A DNA stretch of 64,000 bases from Paenibacillus taichungensis (GCF_013359905.1 NZ_JABMCC010000101.1:62001-126000), one strand, 5' to 3'; shown: positions 7,244-16,934, numbered from the stretch's first letter. A program made the numbers and translations. The notes: generated by a model not told the origin, from the sequence alone.

Positions 7244-8905
7244 CTAAAAATACAGATTGTCAGAGTTATTCTCTATTATTCGATCAAATTGTTCTATCTT
7301 TTCACGTATTAAGTCATAGGCCCCCTTACTCTCATCTATTTCCTCCATTTCTTTTATTGAAATGGGGACAATCATTTTCCCACCTGAAAGTTGATATTTA
7401 ATTTCCTTCAAAGCAACCGATGTGAAACCTGTTCTGCTAAAAATCATCGCCCCATGAATTCCTTTTGCTTCCATAGTTGGAACTAAGTTACGAACATCCG
7501 AAACCGTCACTTTATTTTTTCTATTTTTGCATTCGATCAAAACTAACGCCCCAAGTTTCCAAAGACAAGAATCGAATGACACATTACAACAATAAATATC
7601 CACTTCAGCTCTTCCTTTTATTGCTCTAACATCAGTAATTTTCAAACCAGGTACGGTACATATAAAATATTGTACCAATTTCTCCAAACTAGTCCCTTTC
7701 TGAAAAGAACCTGAGACTTCCTCTAAGTTGTGAAGAATAGATTTCCAGTATAAGTAATTAAAGCTAATAGAACTGGAAAAATCCTTCATAGTGAGGCTTG
7801 AATTACTAACAATAAATTGATATACCTCGGGTAAATAAGCATGACGATTTCGCATCATTAACAAAATATTTTTAGATACACCTGTTTCTTCTTCCCCTTT
7901 TAAATACTCTCTCACGTTCCCCAATGTTATTCTAAGTACTTTTATAAAATCACTTACTTCTATTATTTTTTGTTTGATAATGATATAAGGACAAATATGG
8001 GCCCCCAAATAATCACAGAAGTTGCGGTAAACCAATTCGAAATTAATTGTTGCCAACTCATCTTCGTCAATTGTGGCCAGAGCATATAGAAAGACATAAA
8101 ACCACTCACAAACTAAATCTATATGTTCATAATAGTACCCTAAAGAATAAATAGGATTAAGCAATATTTCTTCAACTTCTCCTGGAGTCCATTCGCCAAT
8201 ATGCTCACTATTTAATTTACTTAATCCAATTTCAAAATTATCTACTAAAGGTAAAAATATCCCTCCCTCCAGTAACATTCCCCAATTTCCATAATTATTA
8301 GGAAAAGAAGCTAACACCTTGCGACCAACCATGTTCCGCAAAATTAAAGAACGGATAAGACATTGATAACCTTTTAAGAACGGTCTCTCACGGTCAATCC
8401 AAAAATTAATGGTTTCCTCAACCCTATCAAACTGATGGTCACTTGGATCAGCAGTCATATAGAAAACCAATATTATAAAATCTTCGTCCCCACCATCAAA
8501 CATCTTAGCTACTGGATAATAAATGTTTTCATCAGTCACTAATTCCGATAAATAAAGCCAGTATAATGACTCTAAACAGTATCTTTCTGTTTCTTTCAAA
8601 TTATCTTTAATTTTTTTCAGCATCTGCTTGTTTTGCAAAAGCTGCATAAAAACATGTTTAATTCGCGATCTCCAAACTCTCTCTATACGATATATCTTAT
8701 CTTTATGCCCAGCTATAACATAAAGCCTAGGAGTCTGCATGTACCCTTCAATATCAGTAGAAGAAAATTCATTTGTTTTGGCTTTCCTTACAAAATCGTG
8801 AAAAGGATAATGATAATTATCAATACATTGAACCATAAACTCATCATCGTTAGAAAAACCATCCATGATAGCAAGCAATAAACCTGAACTGTCCGGAAAT
8901 CTCAT
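7244..8905 (-). CDS. Protein with C-terminal Mrr-like PD-(D/E)XK nuclease domain, partner of STAND protein
   Basis: A 553-residue protein. Residues 1 to about 400 are helix-rich and match nothing I recognise. Residues about 403-510 form a restriction-endonuclease-like fold: GTSLEKLVQYF (Glu408), Asp436 in RAEVDIY, the E-x-K at Glu458/Lys460 in LIECKN, then the Mrr-type tail GAMIFSRTGFTSVALKE. All expected catalytic residues are present. The ATG follows AGAGGAGGAAAGT and lies 14 bp past the stop of the STAND gene, so the two are cotranscribed. The AT-rich base use differs from hxlA on one side and the lactonase on the other. Likely role is anti-phage or anti-plasmid DNA cleavage, either as a second effector or partner. 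Function is inference. Confidence 0.75.
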   Translation of the reverse strand: MRFPDSSGLLLAIMDGFSNDDEFMVQCIDNYHYPFHDFVRKAKTNEFSSTDIEGYMQTPRLYVIAGHKDKIYRIERVWRSRIKHVFMQLLQNKQMLKKIKDNLKETERYCLESLYWLYLSELVTDENIYYPVAKMFDGGDEDFIILVFYMTADPSDHQFDRVEETINFWIDRERPFLKGYQCLIRSLILRNMVGRKVLASFPNNYGNWGMLLEGGIFLPLVDNFEIGLSKLNSEHIGEWTPGEVEEILLNPIYSLGYYYEHIDLVCEWFYVFLYALATIDEDELATINFELVYRNFCDYLGAHICPYIIIKQKIIEVSDFIKVLRITLGNVREYLKGEEETGVSKNILLMMRNRHAYLPEVYQFIVSNSSLTMKDFSSSISFNYLYWKSILHNLEEVSGSFQKGTSLEKLVQYFICTVPGLKITDVRAIKGRAEVDIYCCNVSFDSCLWKLGALVLIECKNRKNKVTVSDVRNLVPTMEAKGIHGAMIFSRTGFTSVALKEIKYQLSGGKMIVPISIKEMEEIDESKGAYDLIREKIEQFDRIIENNSDNLYF

Positions 8906-8919
8906 ACTTTCCTCCTCTA

Positions 8920-11900
8920 TTAATCGACCAAAGCAAATCTACGAGTTTTCAAATTATTTAAATAAGAATCAAGGCGTAAATTGTACTTAGCTGCCATTGT
9001 ATTCTTTACCTTTTCTAATACGTGCTGATACGAAATCAATAAAAACTCACATACTCCTAAAGATTCAAGAATCTTCAGCAATTCTGGATCATTACCATGT
9101 TCAGCGAAATCAAGTTCGTACTCATCTTCTTCATAACCTGGTGAATTTTGCTGTAAAATGAAATTACTCAATCGTAACAAATGTGACAAGTGATCCTTAT
9201 TGTTATCATCAATGTGATAATCCAAGAAAGACTCCAGATCCAATAAGCCTTGACCAATAAACTCTAATGCAGAAATTTCAATCCCATTGCAAGTTGATCC
9301 TGTAATCTCAGGAATAAGCGTATCTTGAGGAATTTTAAAAGTTAAGATAAATCTGAAAAATTTAAAAGTAGTAGTACATACTGTTTTTGCATTAGTCGGG
9401 TCCACTACTTCTAGATATTCTTTTAAAAGTGGTACCAAGTAGTAACGATTAAAATTCTGCAGATCCAACTCCGAGCATAACAACCAAATATCATGTTCAA
9501 TGTCCACAAAAGGACCCTTTAATTCAAGAAAAGCGCTATAGGAATTGGGCCCTTCATTTTTTTTGAGGCGAAGAAAGTTTTTCAGCGATAGATAAACCTG
9601 ATACGCCAGGGTTTGAAACTCATACCACTTTCCTCTCTGAACAATAAAAGGACAAGACAATATTAAATTCAAGTCAATTCCACTTGTTTCCAATCTATCC
9701 TTAAAAACAAGATGATTATTGAGAGTCTGTTCAGAAAATATGAACTGGCCTTTTTCCATCATGTCAAACGCAAATTCACAGAATATCTCCACGATAGAAC
9801 TCAGATTCGTAATTGATACATTTGTGTTAGTAATTTGATTAATTAAATGCAAGAATAATTTCTCATAAAAAGAAGCACTTGTTAACGGTAAATTCTTTTC
9901 TTGATGATAGATAGCAAGCAAAAGGGATAGTCTGTTCCAATTTCTAAAAAACGGATAAATATACCATGGTTCTTCCTTCTGAAATACTGAAATTAGTTCT
10001 AACGCTTCTGATTTAGTTTGAGCATTTTTCTTGATAAATTCAATAATATCCTCATCAAACATTTCCTCAGTCACTCCTATAAGTGATTCCCTCTCTTCTT
10101 TTAATAATTCTTCAGCTCGCTGCTTTTCTTCCTCCGAGTATATTTTTTCTGTTTCCATCTCTTCAAGCCAACTCTTATTGTATTCATCATTTTCATAAGG
10201 GCCTACGGATCTACTTAATATTTTATAAAATTTATTGCTGTCGGGAAGATTATAACTTTCTAATATCCTCGGATAAATTATATCAATCAGAAAATCAATT
10301 CGGTCATATTCCATATTGGAAGCAAAGAAATCAATATCATCTAGCAATAAATCTCTAATATTACTCTTTATTGTTCTATGATATGTTTTCTTGAAATTAT
10401 CAAACTCATCCGGATAAATCTCTTCAAATTCATTAAGTACCAGCAAATGTTCAGCAAATCTAGAACGTTTATAATAATTATTTATCAATAAATCCCGATC
10501 CAAGTTAATTTTTAGGGGGATTGCCGCTTTAATAAAAAAAGGAAAGTCAACCATATCATCATAAGAAAGTGGATATTCTTCTTCATGAAGTTTTAAACAT
10601 ATGTGGTGAATTTTATTTTTTATAAACTCACCCATTTGATTATTTTCTTTGAGGTCAAAAACAAATAATATATCGTGCAATTTTCTTACCATACAATCTC
10701 TTGGATCAACATTTACAGAATGTTTACCCTCATAAATATTACTTTCAGCATAAGAATATCTTAAAGTGTCAAATTCAGAAATTAACTTATCAATTAATAG
10801 TTTTTCAAGATTTTTAGGTAAGCTTATCCTTTTCTCAAAAAAAAAGTTACCTTCAAATTCATCATGGAATCCACGTATTTCATCCGAAACTTTAAACATA
10901 TAAAGTAGTTGATTTATAAAGGGACTACCTTGAATAAGCGCGCTCCCATAATAGTGTACGGCCTCCACCAAATGACTATATAAAAAGTCCTTAATAGAAG
11001 GATTTTGAAATTTCACTAATATTGTCGATGTGTCCTCTTCGAGATAGGTCATTATCATCGTTTTTTCTAATTGAGCAACAATACTTTCAAATTCAAATTC
11101 TTGGATGAAAATATTATTTTTCCTACCAGCCTCTATACAAGAATAGTAAGAAAGCTTTAAATCGCTTAATCTTATAGGTTGAGATGATAAAAACAAAATA
11201 AGGGCAGTTAGTTGAGAACCATAAGTCTGCTTCATGAAAATACTCTTCCAAAAATCTAGCGGCTTTCTTAAATAATTTAAAAGTTCATTATAATACTTCG
11301 AGGGGGAAACCTCTTCATATAAGATTGATCCTTGGTCGAGAAAAGTTTCAACAATTCTTGGATTATAATTAGAATGATTAATAATCCTTTCACAGCCATG
11401 AGCTATAACCTTGACATAATCCCATTCAATGCGTGAGAAATAAAGATGATTAAATAAAATTTTTGTCTTGACTAAATCTGAATAATCTTTTAATTGAAGA
11501 AGACATTTTCCAATATTGAACGTTCTTTTGAGTTGTTCATTTTGATATTGGGTTATACCTTGCTGGAGTACGTACTCTCGGGAAGTTAAAATCAAAATTT
11601 TATTAGTCGAATTGGAAATGCGATGAATAAACTTCAACAAATGTTTTTCCTCGTTATGGGGAAGTTTTTCATCTTTAAAAATATCTCCCCAGAAATCATC
11701 AAAAAAGAAGACCTGCTTTTCCTGCTCTTTGTACATTCTTAGTGCGCTGCCTACTGTATCAGCATAAATGAACTCATTATATCCCTTTCGCTGTAAAAAA
11801 TATGCAGCTAAACAACGCCCCAAAGTAGTCTTTCCAATACCAGGCTCTCCCGAAATCAACACATACCTAAATTTCTCTAAAGTAGTTATAGCACGTCCAA

Positions 11901-12456
11901 AACTGGGGTTTTGAACAAATACTTTCACCGTTCTCTGTATTTCCTCTAATTCCCACCTCGACTCCGCGAAGATATCTCGGTGAACAACTTCATCAATAAG
12001 TGATGTAATGACATTCGTGCTACTAATCCATAATTTGTAGTGAGTACGTTCAACATTATGGTACTTCTCATTTCCAAGAAGATTATTCAAATCAACCCTA
12101 TCTATAATGTCATCATGTCTTGCAATTACACCATCAAACAGATCAAATATCTTATGACGCTGAGTTAATTCGAGTTGAACAGAAGTTACAAGAATATAAC
12201 GAGATGGTTCTAGCGCCTTTGCCTTCTGCTTTTCTTGGTTTTTTAAGACATTGAACAATTGATTGTAATTGTTTTGATAACATTTAACCTGGACAATGAT
12301 TTTGGTATTACCTTCCCAGTAACGTAGATCGACGCCCCCATCTTTCCCTCGACCGGAAATTTCAAAAGGAACTTGTTCCTTTATCTGTATAATATCTCTC
12401 ACCAACTCTTCGAATTCTCGTGGCGATAGACAATTGTGAAAATCATAGTTAGGCAT
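8920..12456 (-). CDS. Mrr-like nuclease fused to STAND NTPase (candidate defence sensor)
   Basis: A 1178-residue protein. Residues about 10-110 are a PD-(D/E)XK nuclease of the Mrr type (SPREFEELVRDI; Asp43 in GKDGGVDLRY; Gln56-x-Lys58 in IVQVKCY). Residues about 165-400 are a STAND-class P-loop NTPase: Walker A GEPGIGKTT at 203-211, Walker B VFFFDD at 249-254, sensor ILTSREY at about 288-294. This resembles the family Pfam calls nSTAND3. The remaining roughly 780 residues look helical and are probably the ligand sensor. The design resembles Avs-type pattern-recognition ATPases with a nuclease effector. An in-frame GTG lies at 12465, but AGGTG spacing favours the ATG at 12456. Specific target is unknown. 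Confidence 0.82.
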   Translation of the reverse strand: MPNYDFHNCLSPREFEELVRDIIQIKEQVPFEISGRGKDGGVDLRYWEGNTKIIVQVKCYQNNYNQLFNVLKNQEKQKAKALEPSRYILVTSVQLELTQRHKIFDLFDGVIARHDDIIDRVDLNNLLGNEKYHNVERTHYKLWISSTNVITSLIDEVVHRDIFAESRWELEEIQRTVKVFVQNPSFGRAITTLEKFRYVLISGEPGIGKTTLGRCLAAYFLQRKGYNEFIYADTVGSALRMYKEQEKQVFFFDDFWGDIFKDEKLPHNEEKHLLKFIHRISNSTNKILILTSREYVLQQGITQYQNEQLKRTFNIGKCLLQLKDYSDLVKTKILFNHLYFSRIEWDYVKVIAHGCERIINHSNYNPRIVETFLDQGSILYEEVSPSKYYNELLNYLRKPLDFWKSIFMKQTYGSQLTALILFLSSQPIRLSDLKLSYYSCIEAGRKNNIFIQEFEFESIVAQLEKTMIMTYLEEDTSTILVKFQNPSIKDFLYSHLVEAVHYYGSALIQGSPFINQLLYMFKVSDEIRGFHDEFEGNFFFEKRISLPKNLEKLLIDKLISEFDTLRYSYAESNIYEGKHSVNVDPRDCMVRKLHDILFVFDLKENNQMGEFIKNKIHHICLKLHEEEYPLSYDDMVDFPFFIKAAIPLKINLDRDLLINNYYKRSRFAEHLLVLNEFEEIYPDEFDNFKKTYHRTIKSNIRDLLLDDIDFFASNMEYDRIDFLIDIIYPRILESYNLPDSNKFYKILSRSVGPYENDEYNKSWLEEMETEKIYSEEEKQRAEELLKEERESLIGVTEEMFDEDIIEFIKKNAQTKSEALELISVFQKEEPWYIYPFFRNWNRLSLLLAIYHQEKNLPLTSASFYEKLFLHLINQITNTNVSITNLSSIVEIFCEFAFDMMEKGQFIFSEQTLNNHLVFKDRLETSGIDLNLILSCPFIVQRGKWYEFQTLAYQVYLSLKNFLRLKKNEGPNSYSAFLELKGPFVDIEHDIWLLCSELDLQNFNRYYLVPLLKEYLEVVDPTNAKTVCTTTFKFFRFILTFKIPQDTLIPEITGSTCNGIEISALEFIGQGLLDLESFLDYHIDDNNKDHLSHLLRLSNFILQQNSPGYEEDEYELDFAEHGNDPELLKILESLGVCEFLLISYQHVLEKVKNTMAAKYNLRLDSYLNNLKTRRFALVD

Positions 12457-12588
12457 TGTTTTCACCTGCTCGCTAGAATTTTATAAAGTTCTTTCATTGT
12501 TTAGTAAAGAAAAATATAGATGTTTATGTATCTATTGATTCATTATGTAGCAATTCTATAAATGGAATATCCTGAGTTCTAGACCTCT

Positions 12589-12594
12589 ATTATA
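12589..12594 (-). promoter_or_regulatory. Possible -10 element of the nuclease/STAND operon
   Basis: A perfect TATAAT on the minus strand about 130 bp upstream of the STAND start. The only -35-like hexamer (TTGAAG) is 15 bp away, which is short. The 12457-12645 gap is AT-rich and otherwise shows nothing clear. Confidence 0.3.
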
Positions 12595-12648
12595 ACTTAT
12601 CTAATTCATCTTCAATCACACAATATAAATGTTTTGACAGAACAAAGA

Positions 12649-12675
12649 CCCCACCAAATGGCAGGGCCCCTTTTT
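12649..12675 (-). terminator. Terminator of the lactonase gene
   Basis: CCCCACC (12649-12655) and GGCAGGG (12660-12666) form a 7-bp stem with two G-U-type pairs and an AAAT loop. A TCTTTGTT tract follows on the minus strand and a T run on the plus strand. It lies 50 bp past the lactonase stop. Confidence 0.65.
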
Positions 12676-12725
12676 CAGATATAATAAACATTTTTCTTCT
12701 AGAGCATTGCAACAAGCTTTTAATT

Positions 12726-13808
12726 TTACAGATACACAGGTTTCACGCATACCGGCTTGGATACACCTGTGCTGTGACCTGTGTATTTCAGACGCCCGCT
12801 CTCCTGATCTACTGTAAAGGAAACGAGATTGTTGGTATCGCGGTTAGCTGCAATCAGCAGTTTGCCATTCGGAGTCAATGCAAAGTGACGTGGGTGTTCA
12901 CCCTCAGCAGATACATGCTCAACCAATTTCAAATGTCCTGTTTCAGCGTCTACTGCAAATACCACGATGCTGTCATGCCCGCGGTTTGAACCGTATACGA
13001 AACGACCATCGTTTGATACGGCGATTTCAGCTGTTGTGTTTTCACTGCCGTCATAGCCGTCAGGCAATGTGGACACGGTAGAAACCTCTGTCAATGTGCC
13101 TGCTGCTGCATCATAACGGAAAGTTGTAATGGAAGAATCTACCTCGTTAATAACATAGGCGAATTGACCGTTCGGATGGAACGCCAAGTGACGAGGTCCT
13201 GCACCCGGATGTGTTTTGGTTTCACTGTGCAGTACGAGTTCATTCTTGTCTGCATCAATGGAGTAGATTGCGATTTTGTCCGCACCCAGATCCTGTACCA
13301 TCATGTATTTGCCATCCGGGCTGAAGAATGCAGAATGGACGTGAGGCTTGTCCTGACGCTCAGGATGCGCACCTTTGCCTTCATGTTTCTTCTCATCCAG
13401 AAGCGCTCCAACTTCACCGTTATCCGTCAAGGCTTGAAGACCCACCAGACCACCATGGTAGCTGGAAAGGATCAAGTAACGTCCGGAAGGATCACGTTGG
13501 ATATGACATGGTGGAGCCGAAATGGAGTCATGACGATTCAGCAATGATAATTTTCCTGTAGAAGGATCGATGCTCAGAGCTACAGCTTCAGACATTTTAT
13601 TACCTTCGGCAGACACCGTCTCACCGATCGCATACAGTTTGTTACCTTCAGCATCCACGTTTACAAACGTTGGATTTTTCACGCCGGAGATGCCATCAAG
13701 CTTGGAGAGGTTACCTGTATCCTCATTCAATTCATATGCGTAAATGCCCTCATTTTCCGCTTCGGCATAAGAGCCGACCAATACGAGCAAGCGTTTTGAT
13801 TCACTCAT
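12726..13808 (-). CDS. Lactonase family protein (beta-propeller 6-phosphogluconolactonase type)
   Basis: A 360-residue seven-bladed propeller of the Lactonase/Pgl family. VLVGSYAEAENEGIYAYEL opens blade one, and repeated GRYL, GKYMMVQD, GQFAYVIN, GRFVYGSNRGHDSI and GKLLIAANRDTNN blade motifs follow. B. subtilis YkgB, a member of this family, hydrolyses 6-phosphogluconolactone in the oxidative pentose phosphate pathway. The upstream ATG at 13847 is unlikely because GAGGAGGAAACTGTA precedes the ATG at 13808. It is a single gene with its own terminator. The substrate is inferred from the family. Confidence 0.88.
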   Translation of the reverse strand: MSESKRLLVLVGSYAEAENEGIYAYELNEDTGNLSKLDGISGVKNPTFVNVDAEGNKLYAIGETVSAEGNKMSEAVALSIDPSTGKLSLLNRHDSISAPPCHIQRDPSGRYLILSSYHGGLVGLQALTDNGEVGALLDEKKHEGKGAHPERQDKPHVHSAFFSPDGKYMMVQDLGADKIAIYSIDADKNELVLHSETKTHPGAGPRHLAFHPNGQFAYVINEVDSSITTFRYDAAAGTLTEVSTVSTLPDGYDGSENTTAEIAVSNDGRFVYGSNRGHDSIVVFAVDAETGHLKLVEHVSAEGEHPRHFALTPNGKLLIAANRDTNNLVSFTVDQESGRLKYTGHSTGVSKPVCVKPVYL

Positions 13809-13981
13809 TACAGTTTCCTCCTCTATGTGTATGTAATCTGGTTGCACCTCTTCTATAATAAATCTGCCATATCAAAATAGCAATCCACCGCCCCTGTGCA
13901 GCCATCGAAGAAGTGCCCTCAAACATATGCTCATGACATAAGCCAATACCAATATCCATTCCGACAAAGGTCAACTTCTGC

Positions 13982-13987
13982 TATGAT
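13982..13987 (+). promoter_or_regulatory. Extended -10 upstream of the AEC transporter
   Basis: TGCTATGAT is an extended -10 (TGnTATGAT) 37 bp before the TTG start of the transporter gene, with no convincing -35. Pattern match. Confidence 0.35.
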
Positions 13988-14023
13988 AAAATAGGTTTTT
14001 CATCCAGAAAGGACTGAATTCGG

Positions 14024-14953
14024 TTGTTTAATTCATTTCTGCTTACGTTATATCATGTATTTCTGCCGATATCACTTCCTGTGATCGGAGGCATATTGTT
14101 AAAACGCTTCAAAAATTGGGATACTCGGCCGCTGTCGACCTTTTCCCTCTATATTTTGAGCCCTGCGCTTATCTTTGATACACTGCTGCATGCTGATATT
14201 ACATGGACAGACGTAACCGGCACATTCTGGTTCTCCATCATCAATCTGATCGCCCTGTGGGCACTAGCTGAACTGCTGAGCCGAGTATTCCATCTTGGGG
14301 CAAGCGAAAAAGCGGGACTCACCCTTGTCTCCACGTTTACGAACTGCGTGAATTATGGGCTCCCGCTTGTGTTGCTTGCCTTTGGACAGCTTGGATTGGA
14401 TAAGGCTTCGGTATATGTCATCGGACAGATGATCATTGTAAACACGGTAGGTATCTTTTTTGCTGCCAGATCGGAATTCACGGTCAAAAATGCGATTCTG
14501 TCCGTCTTCCGTATGCCTTCCATCTATGCTGCTGCGATAGCCATCATCCTGCGTGCATCCAATCTGAGTTTACCAGTGGCACTGGATGGAGGCATCTCCA
14601 TGCTCGCAGCCGGCTACTCTCCTGTCGTACTGGCCATTCTCGGTGCACAGATGCTCAGACCACGTGGTTCGGTGGAACCTTGGAAACCTAATGTTCGCAA
14701 AGCGTTCTGGACTGGACTTGCAGTAAGGCTTGCCGCAGCACCCGTACTTTCGTATCTGATCCTAACCGCACTTCAGATAGAAGGAACGTTATTCAGTGTG
14801 TTGCTGATCTTGGCTTCCATGCCAACAGCAGTGAACGCAGTCATTTTGGCCGAGCAATTCAATGCATCTCCGCAGTTTGTGTCCCGCTGTATTCTATGGA
14901 CAACCGCTGCCTCCATGATCATTCTGCCGATTATGATTGTGATGTCTTCCTGA
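14024..14953 (+). CDS. AEC family transporter
   Basis: A 309-residue membrane protein with about ten hydrophobic segments in two halves, typical of the auxin-efflux-carrier family (PF03547). Characteristic parts are LPVIGGILLKRF near the N-terminus, TNCVNYGLPLVLLAFG in the middle (unwound helix with Asn and Pro), and SMPTAVNAVILAEQF near the end. Bacterial members export small organic acids or amino-acid derivatives, and the substrate here is unknown. The start is TTG at 14024 after AGAAAGGA. The last 23 bp overlap the convergent DUF2062 gene. Confidence 0.88.
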   Translation: MFNSFLLTLYHVFLPISLPVIGGILLKRFKNWDTRPLSTFSLYILSPALIFDTLLHADITWTDVTGTFWFSIINLIALWALAELLSRVFHLGASEKAGLTLVSTFTNCVNYGLPLVLLAFGQLGLDKASVYVIGQMIIVNTVGIFFAARSEFTVKNAILSVFRMPSIYAAAIAIILRASNLSLPVALDGGISMLAAGYSPVVLAILGAQMLRPRGSVEPWKPNVRKAFWTGLAVRLAAAPVLSYLILTALQIEGTLFSVLLILASMPTAVNAVILAEQFNASPQFVSRCILWTTAASMIILPIMIVMSS

Positions 14954-15521
14954 TCAGCACGGAAGCCGAAGTTGGAGACATCGCTGCCTGCTTGCGTTTC
15001 TCCAACCGGCGTTCAAAGCGACGGTTGAGTGCTCTGACATAGAAGAATTTGACGACAAAGTAAGAAATCACACCCAGGATGACTCCAAAGACGGACATGC
15101 CTGCCAAAATATCCAGACCACCCAGCAAAAGTTCGCTTAGCGCGGACCAGTTGCCACGAAACAGCTCCATAAAGGCACTCTCATGAACAAGCCCCTGACC
15201 CATACTGTGCGCCGGCAATATCCAGGAACCAATTTGCTTGGCAAGCGGCATCAATATGATGGGCAGGAACGTTAACTTGCCGACCACGTTGCCCACAATA
15301 GCCGCTGGCAGCGAGCCACCGGACAAACGTACAATTGGATAGAACACGAGATATACCAGTGATGCAGTAGAAATAACAATCAGTTCCAAACCAAAACCCA
15401 AAGCAAATCCGGTAGATACTTTATGTGCTCCGCCGGGAGCACGTAACAATTTGAGAAAATTAAGCTTCAAAGCACGTGTTAAACGTGCAAAACGTGAGTT
15501 TTTGCTTTTCTGTAGGTTCAT
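14931..15521 (-). CDS. DUF2062 domain-containing membrane protein
   Basis: A 196-residue protein with a basic N-terminus and three to four hydrophobic segments (LELIVISTASLVYLVFYP, FLPIILMPLAKQIGSW, LLGGLDILAGMSVFGV, VILGVISYFVV). The RAPGGAHKVSTGFALGFG segment is the DUF2062 signature. The function is unknown. The ATG follows AAGGGGAAG. It converges with the AEC transporter gene, and the 3' ends overlap by 23 bp. Confidence 0.8.
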   Translation of the reverse strand: MNLQKSKNSRFARLTRALKLNFLKLLRAPGGAHKVSTGFALGFGLELIVISTASLVYLVFYPIVRLSGGSLPAAIVGNVVGKLTFLPIILMPLAKQIGSWILPAHSMGQGLVHESAFMELFRGNWSALSELLLGGLDILAGMSVFGVILGVISYFVVKFFYVRALNRRFERRLEKRKQAAMSPTSASVLIRKTSQS

Positions 15522-15579
15522 ACCGAACTTCCCCTTATCTTACACAAATGACGGCTCAAGCCGCCTATTCTTCAGTATA

Positions 15580-16038
15580 TCACACCGCGTTAACGCCTGC
15601 TGTTATAATCACTGGCTGTGTCTGGATGGCGACGTTACCTGCCACCGCTCTGGAGATCATGCAGGACTCTTCTGCTTTATGTGCCAGGCGCTCTGCCTTC
15701 GTCACATCAGCATCAGATGCATCGGCTTTGAGCACAATGCGAGGTCTGTGTATGATCCGTTCGTACGTAAATATATTATTTGTAACATCCACCGTGGCTT
15801 CGGACTCCAGTGTCAGCTCATTCGGTGTAATATCCGATCGCTCCAGCATTGCTGCCAGCGTAATCAAATAACAGGTAGACGCTGCACCCAGCAGCATTTC
15901 ATCTGGATTGGTTCCGGTGCCCGGGCCACCCATCTCCTGTGGAATCGAAATAACTGTTTTTAACCCACCTGCATCAATATGCCCTTCACTGTTACGTCCA
16001 CCATTCCAAGTAGCTTTCAGATGAAAAGGATGTTTCAT
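15580..16038 (-). CDS. OsmC family peroxiredoxin-like protein
   Basis: A 152-residue OsmC/Ohr-superfamily protein that reduces organic hydroperoxides with a Cys pair. The two conserved cysteines are Cys56 (GAASTCYLIT) and Cys126 (EESCMIS). The NPDEMLLGA segment and the C-terminal VIITAGVNAV are typical of the SACOL1771 type. The ATG at 16038 lies 9 bp after AAAGGA; the ATG at 16047 would be too close to it. A small hairpin (about 15550-15565) follows the stop. Confidence 0.88.
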   Translation of the reverse strand: MKHPFHLKATWNGGRNSEGHIDAGGLKTVISIPQEMGGPGTGTNPDEMLLGAASTCYLITLAAMLERSDITPNELTLESEATVDVTNNIFTYERIIHRPRIVLKADASDADVTKAERLAHKAEESCMISRAVAGNVAIQTQPVIITAGVNAV

Positions 16039-16057
16039 TATATTCATTCCTTTCTAA

Positions 16058-16825
16058 TTAGACACGGACACATGCTATCGATTGTTCATTCAGTGCACTA
16101 ACCTGTTCTTCAGCTAAGCCTAGATCAGTTATTACTTTTGCCACACTGCTAAGTTCCGCCACTCTTGTAAAAGCCTGCACGCCAAACTTGCTCGAATCCG
16201 CCAGCAATATAACTTCATCAGCGATGCTAATCATCTTCTGCTTCACCAGCGCCTGCAATTCATTCGACTCACTGATGCCCTTGGTCAGATGTACTCCTTT
16301 GCAGGATAAGAAAACTTTATCCACATGATAAGCATCAAGCGACCGTTCAGCTAGCGGCCCTACAAACGATAGGGACTTCGAAGCAAGCTGCCCGCCTGTC
16401 GCAATTACACGGATCTGTTCCTTATTACTCAGCTCCGCTGCGACCTTAATGGAGTTGGTCAACACGGTGAGTGGGATGTTTGGCAGTCCAGCAGCCATAT
16501 ACCACGCCGTTGTACTGGCATCCAGTGCTATCCGGTCACCAGGCTCTACCATTTTCACCGCTTCGTTCGCAATTCTGCGTTTCTCTTCTGCATGAGTTAC
16601 AGCCCGCTCCGGATAAGGGATTTCCGACTGCCCCTCTTCTTTATATTTTACGCTGACAGCCCCGCCATGGGAACGTCTGAGCCTTCCTGCCTGCTCCAGC
16701 TTGTCCAGATCACGACGGATCGTCTCTTCCGTCACACCGCAGCGCTCACTAAGCTCGGTTACGCGCATGCTTCCCTGCGCATCTACCCATTCCACAATTT
16801 TCTCATAACGTTCAGCCACGAGCAT
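16058..16825 (-). CDS. DeoR/GlpR-family transcriptional regulator
   Basis: A 255-residue repressor. It has an N-terminal winged helix (VTELSERCGVTEETIRRDLDKL) and a C-terminal sugar-phosphate-binding DeoRC domain (ALDASTTAWYMA, TNSIKVAAEL, FLSCKGV, LLADSSKFG). The ATG at 16825, 9 bp after GGAG, is preferred over the one at 16831. No sugar operon is adjacent, so the target is not obvious. The DNA-binding half closely resembles the regulator behind rhaB at the left edge of the window. Confidence 0.9.
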   Translation of the reverse strand: MLVAERYEKIVEWVDAQGSMRVTELSERCGVTEETIRRDLDKLEQAGRLRRSHGGAVSVKYKEEGQSEIPYPERAVTHAEEKRRIANEAVKMVEPGDRIALDASTTAWYMAAGLPNIPLTVLTNSIKVAAELSNKEQIRVIATGGQLASKSLSFVGPLAERSLDAYHVDKVFLSCKGVHLTKGISESNELQALVKQKMISIADEVILLADSSKFGVQAFTRVAELSSVAKVITDLGLAEEQVSALNEQSIACVRV

Positions 16826-16934
16826 CTTCATTCACTCCAAACCGTTGATTATCCAAGATGAATCCTGTTCATCCCATCATACCACAGTGACCTCGGAAGG
16901 AGAATTTCATCAAGGGCGCAGAGGGTGCAAAAAA

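Noticed and set aside
12774..13561. Plus-strand open frames across the lactonase gene
   Set aside because: They are antisense shadows of a complete beta-propeller gene with clear family motifs.
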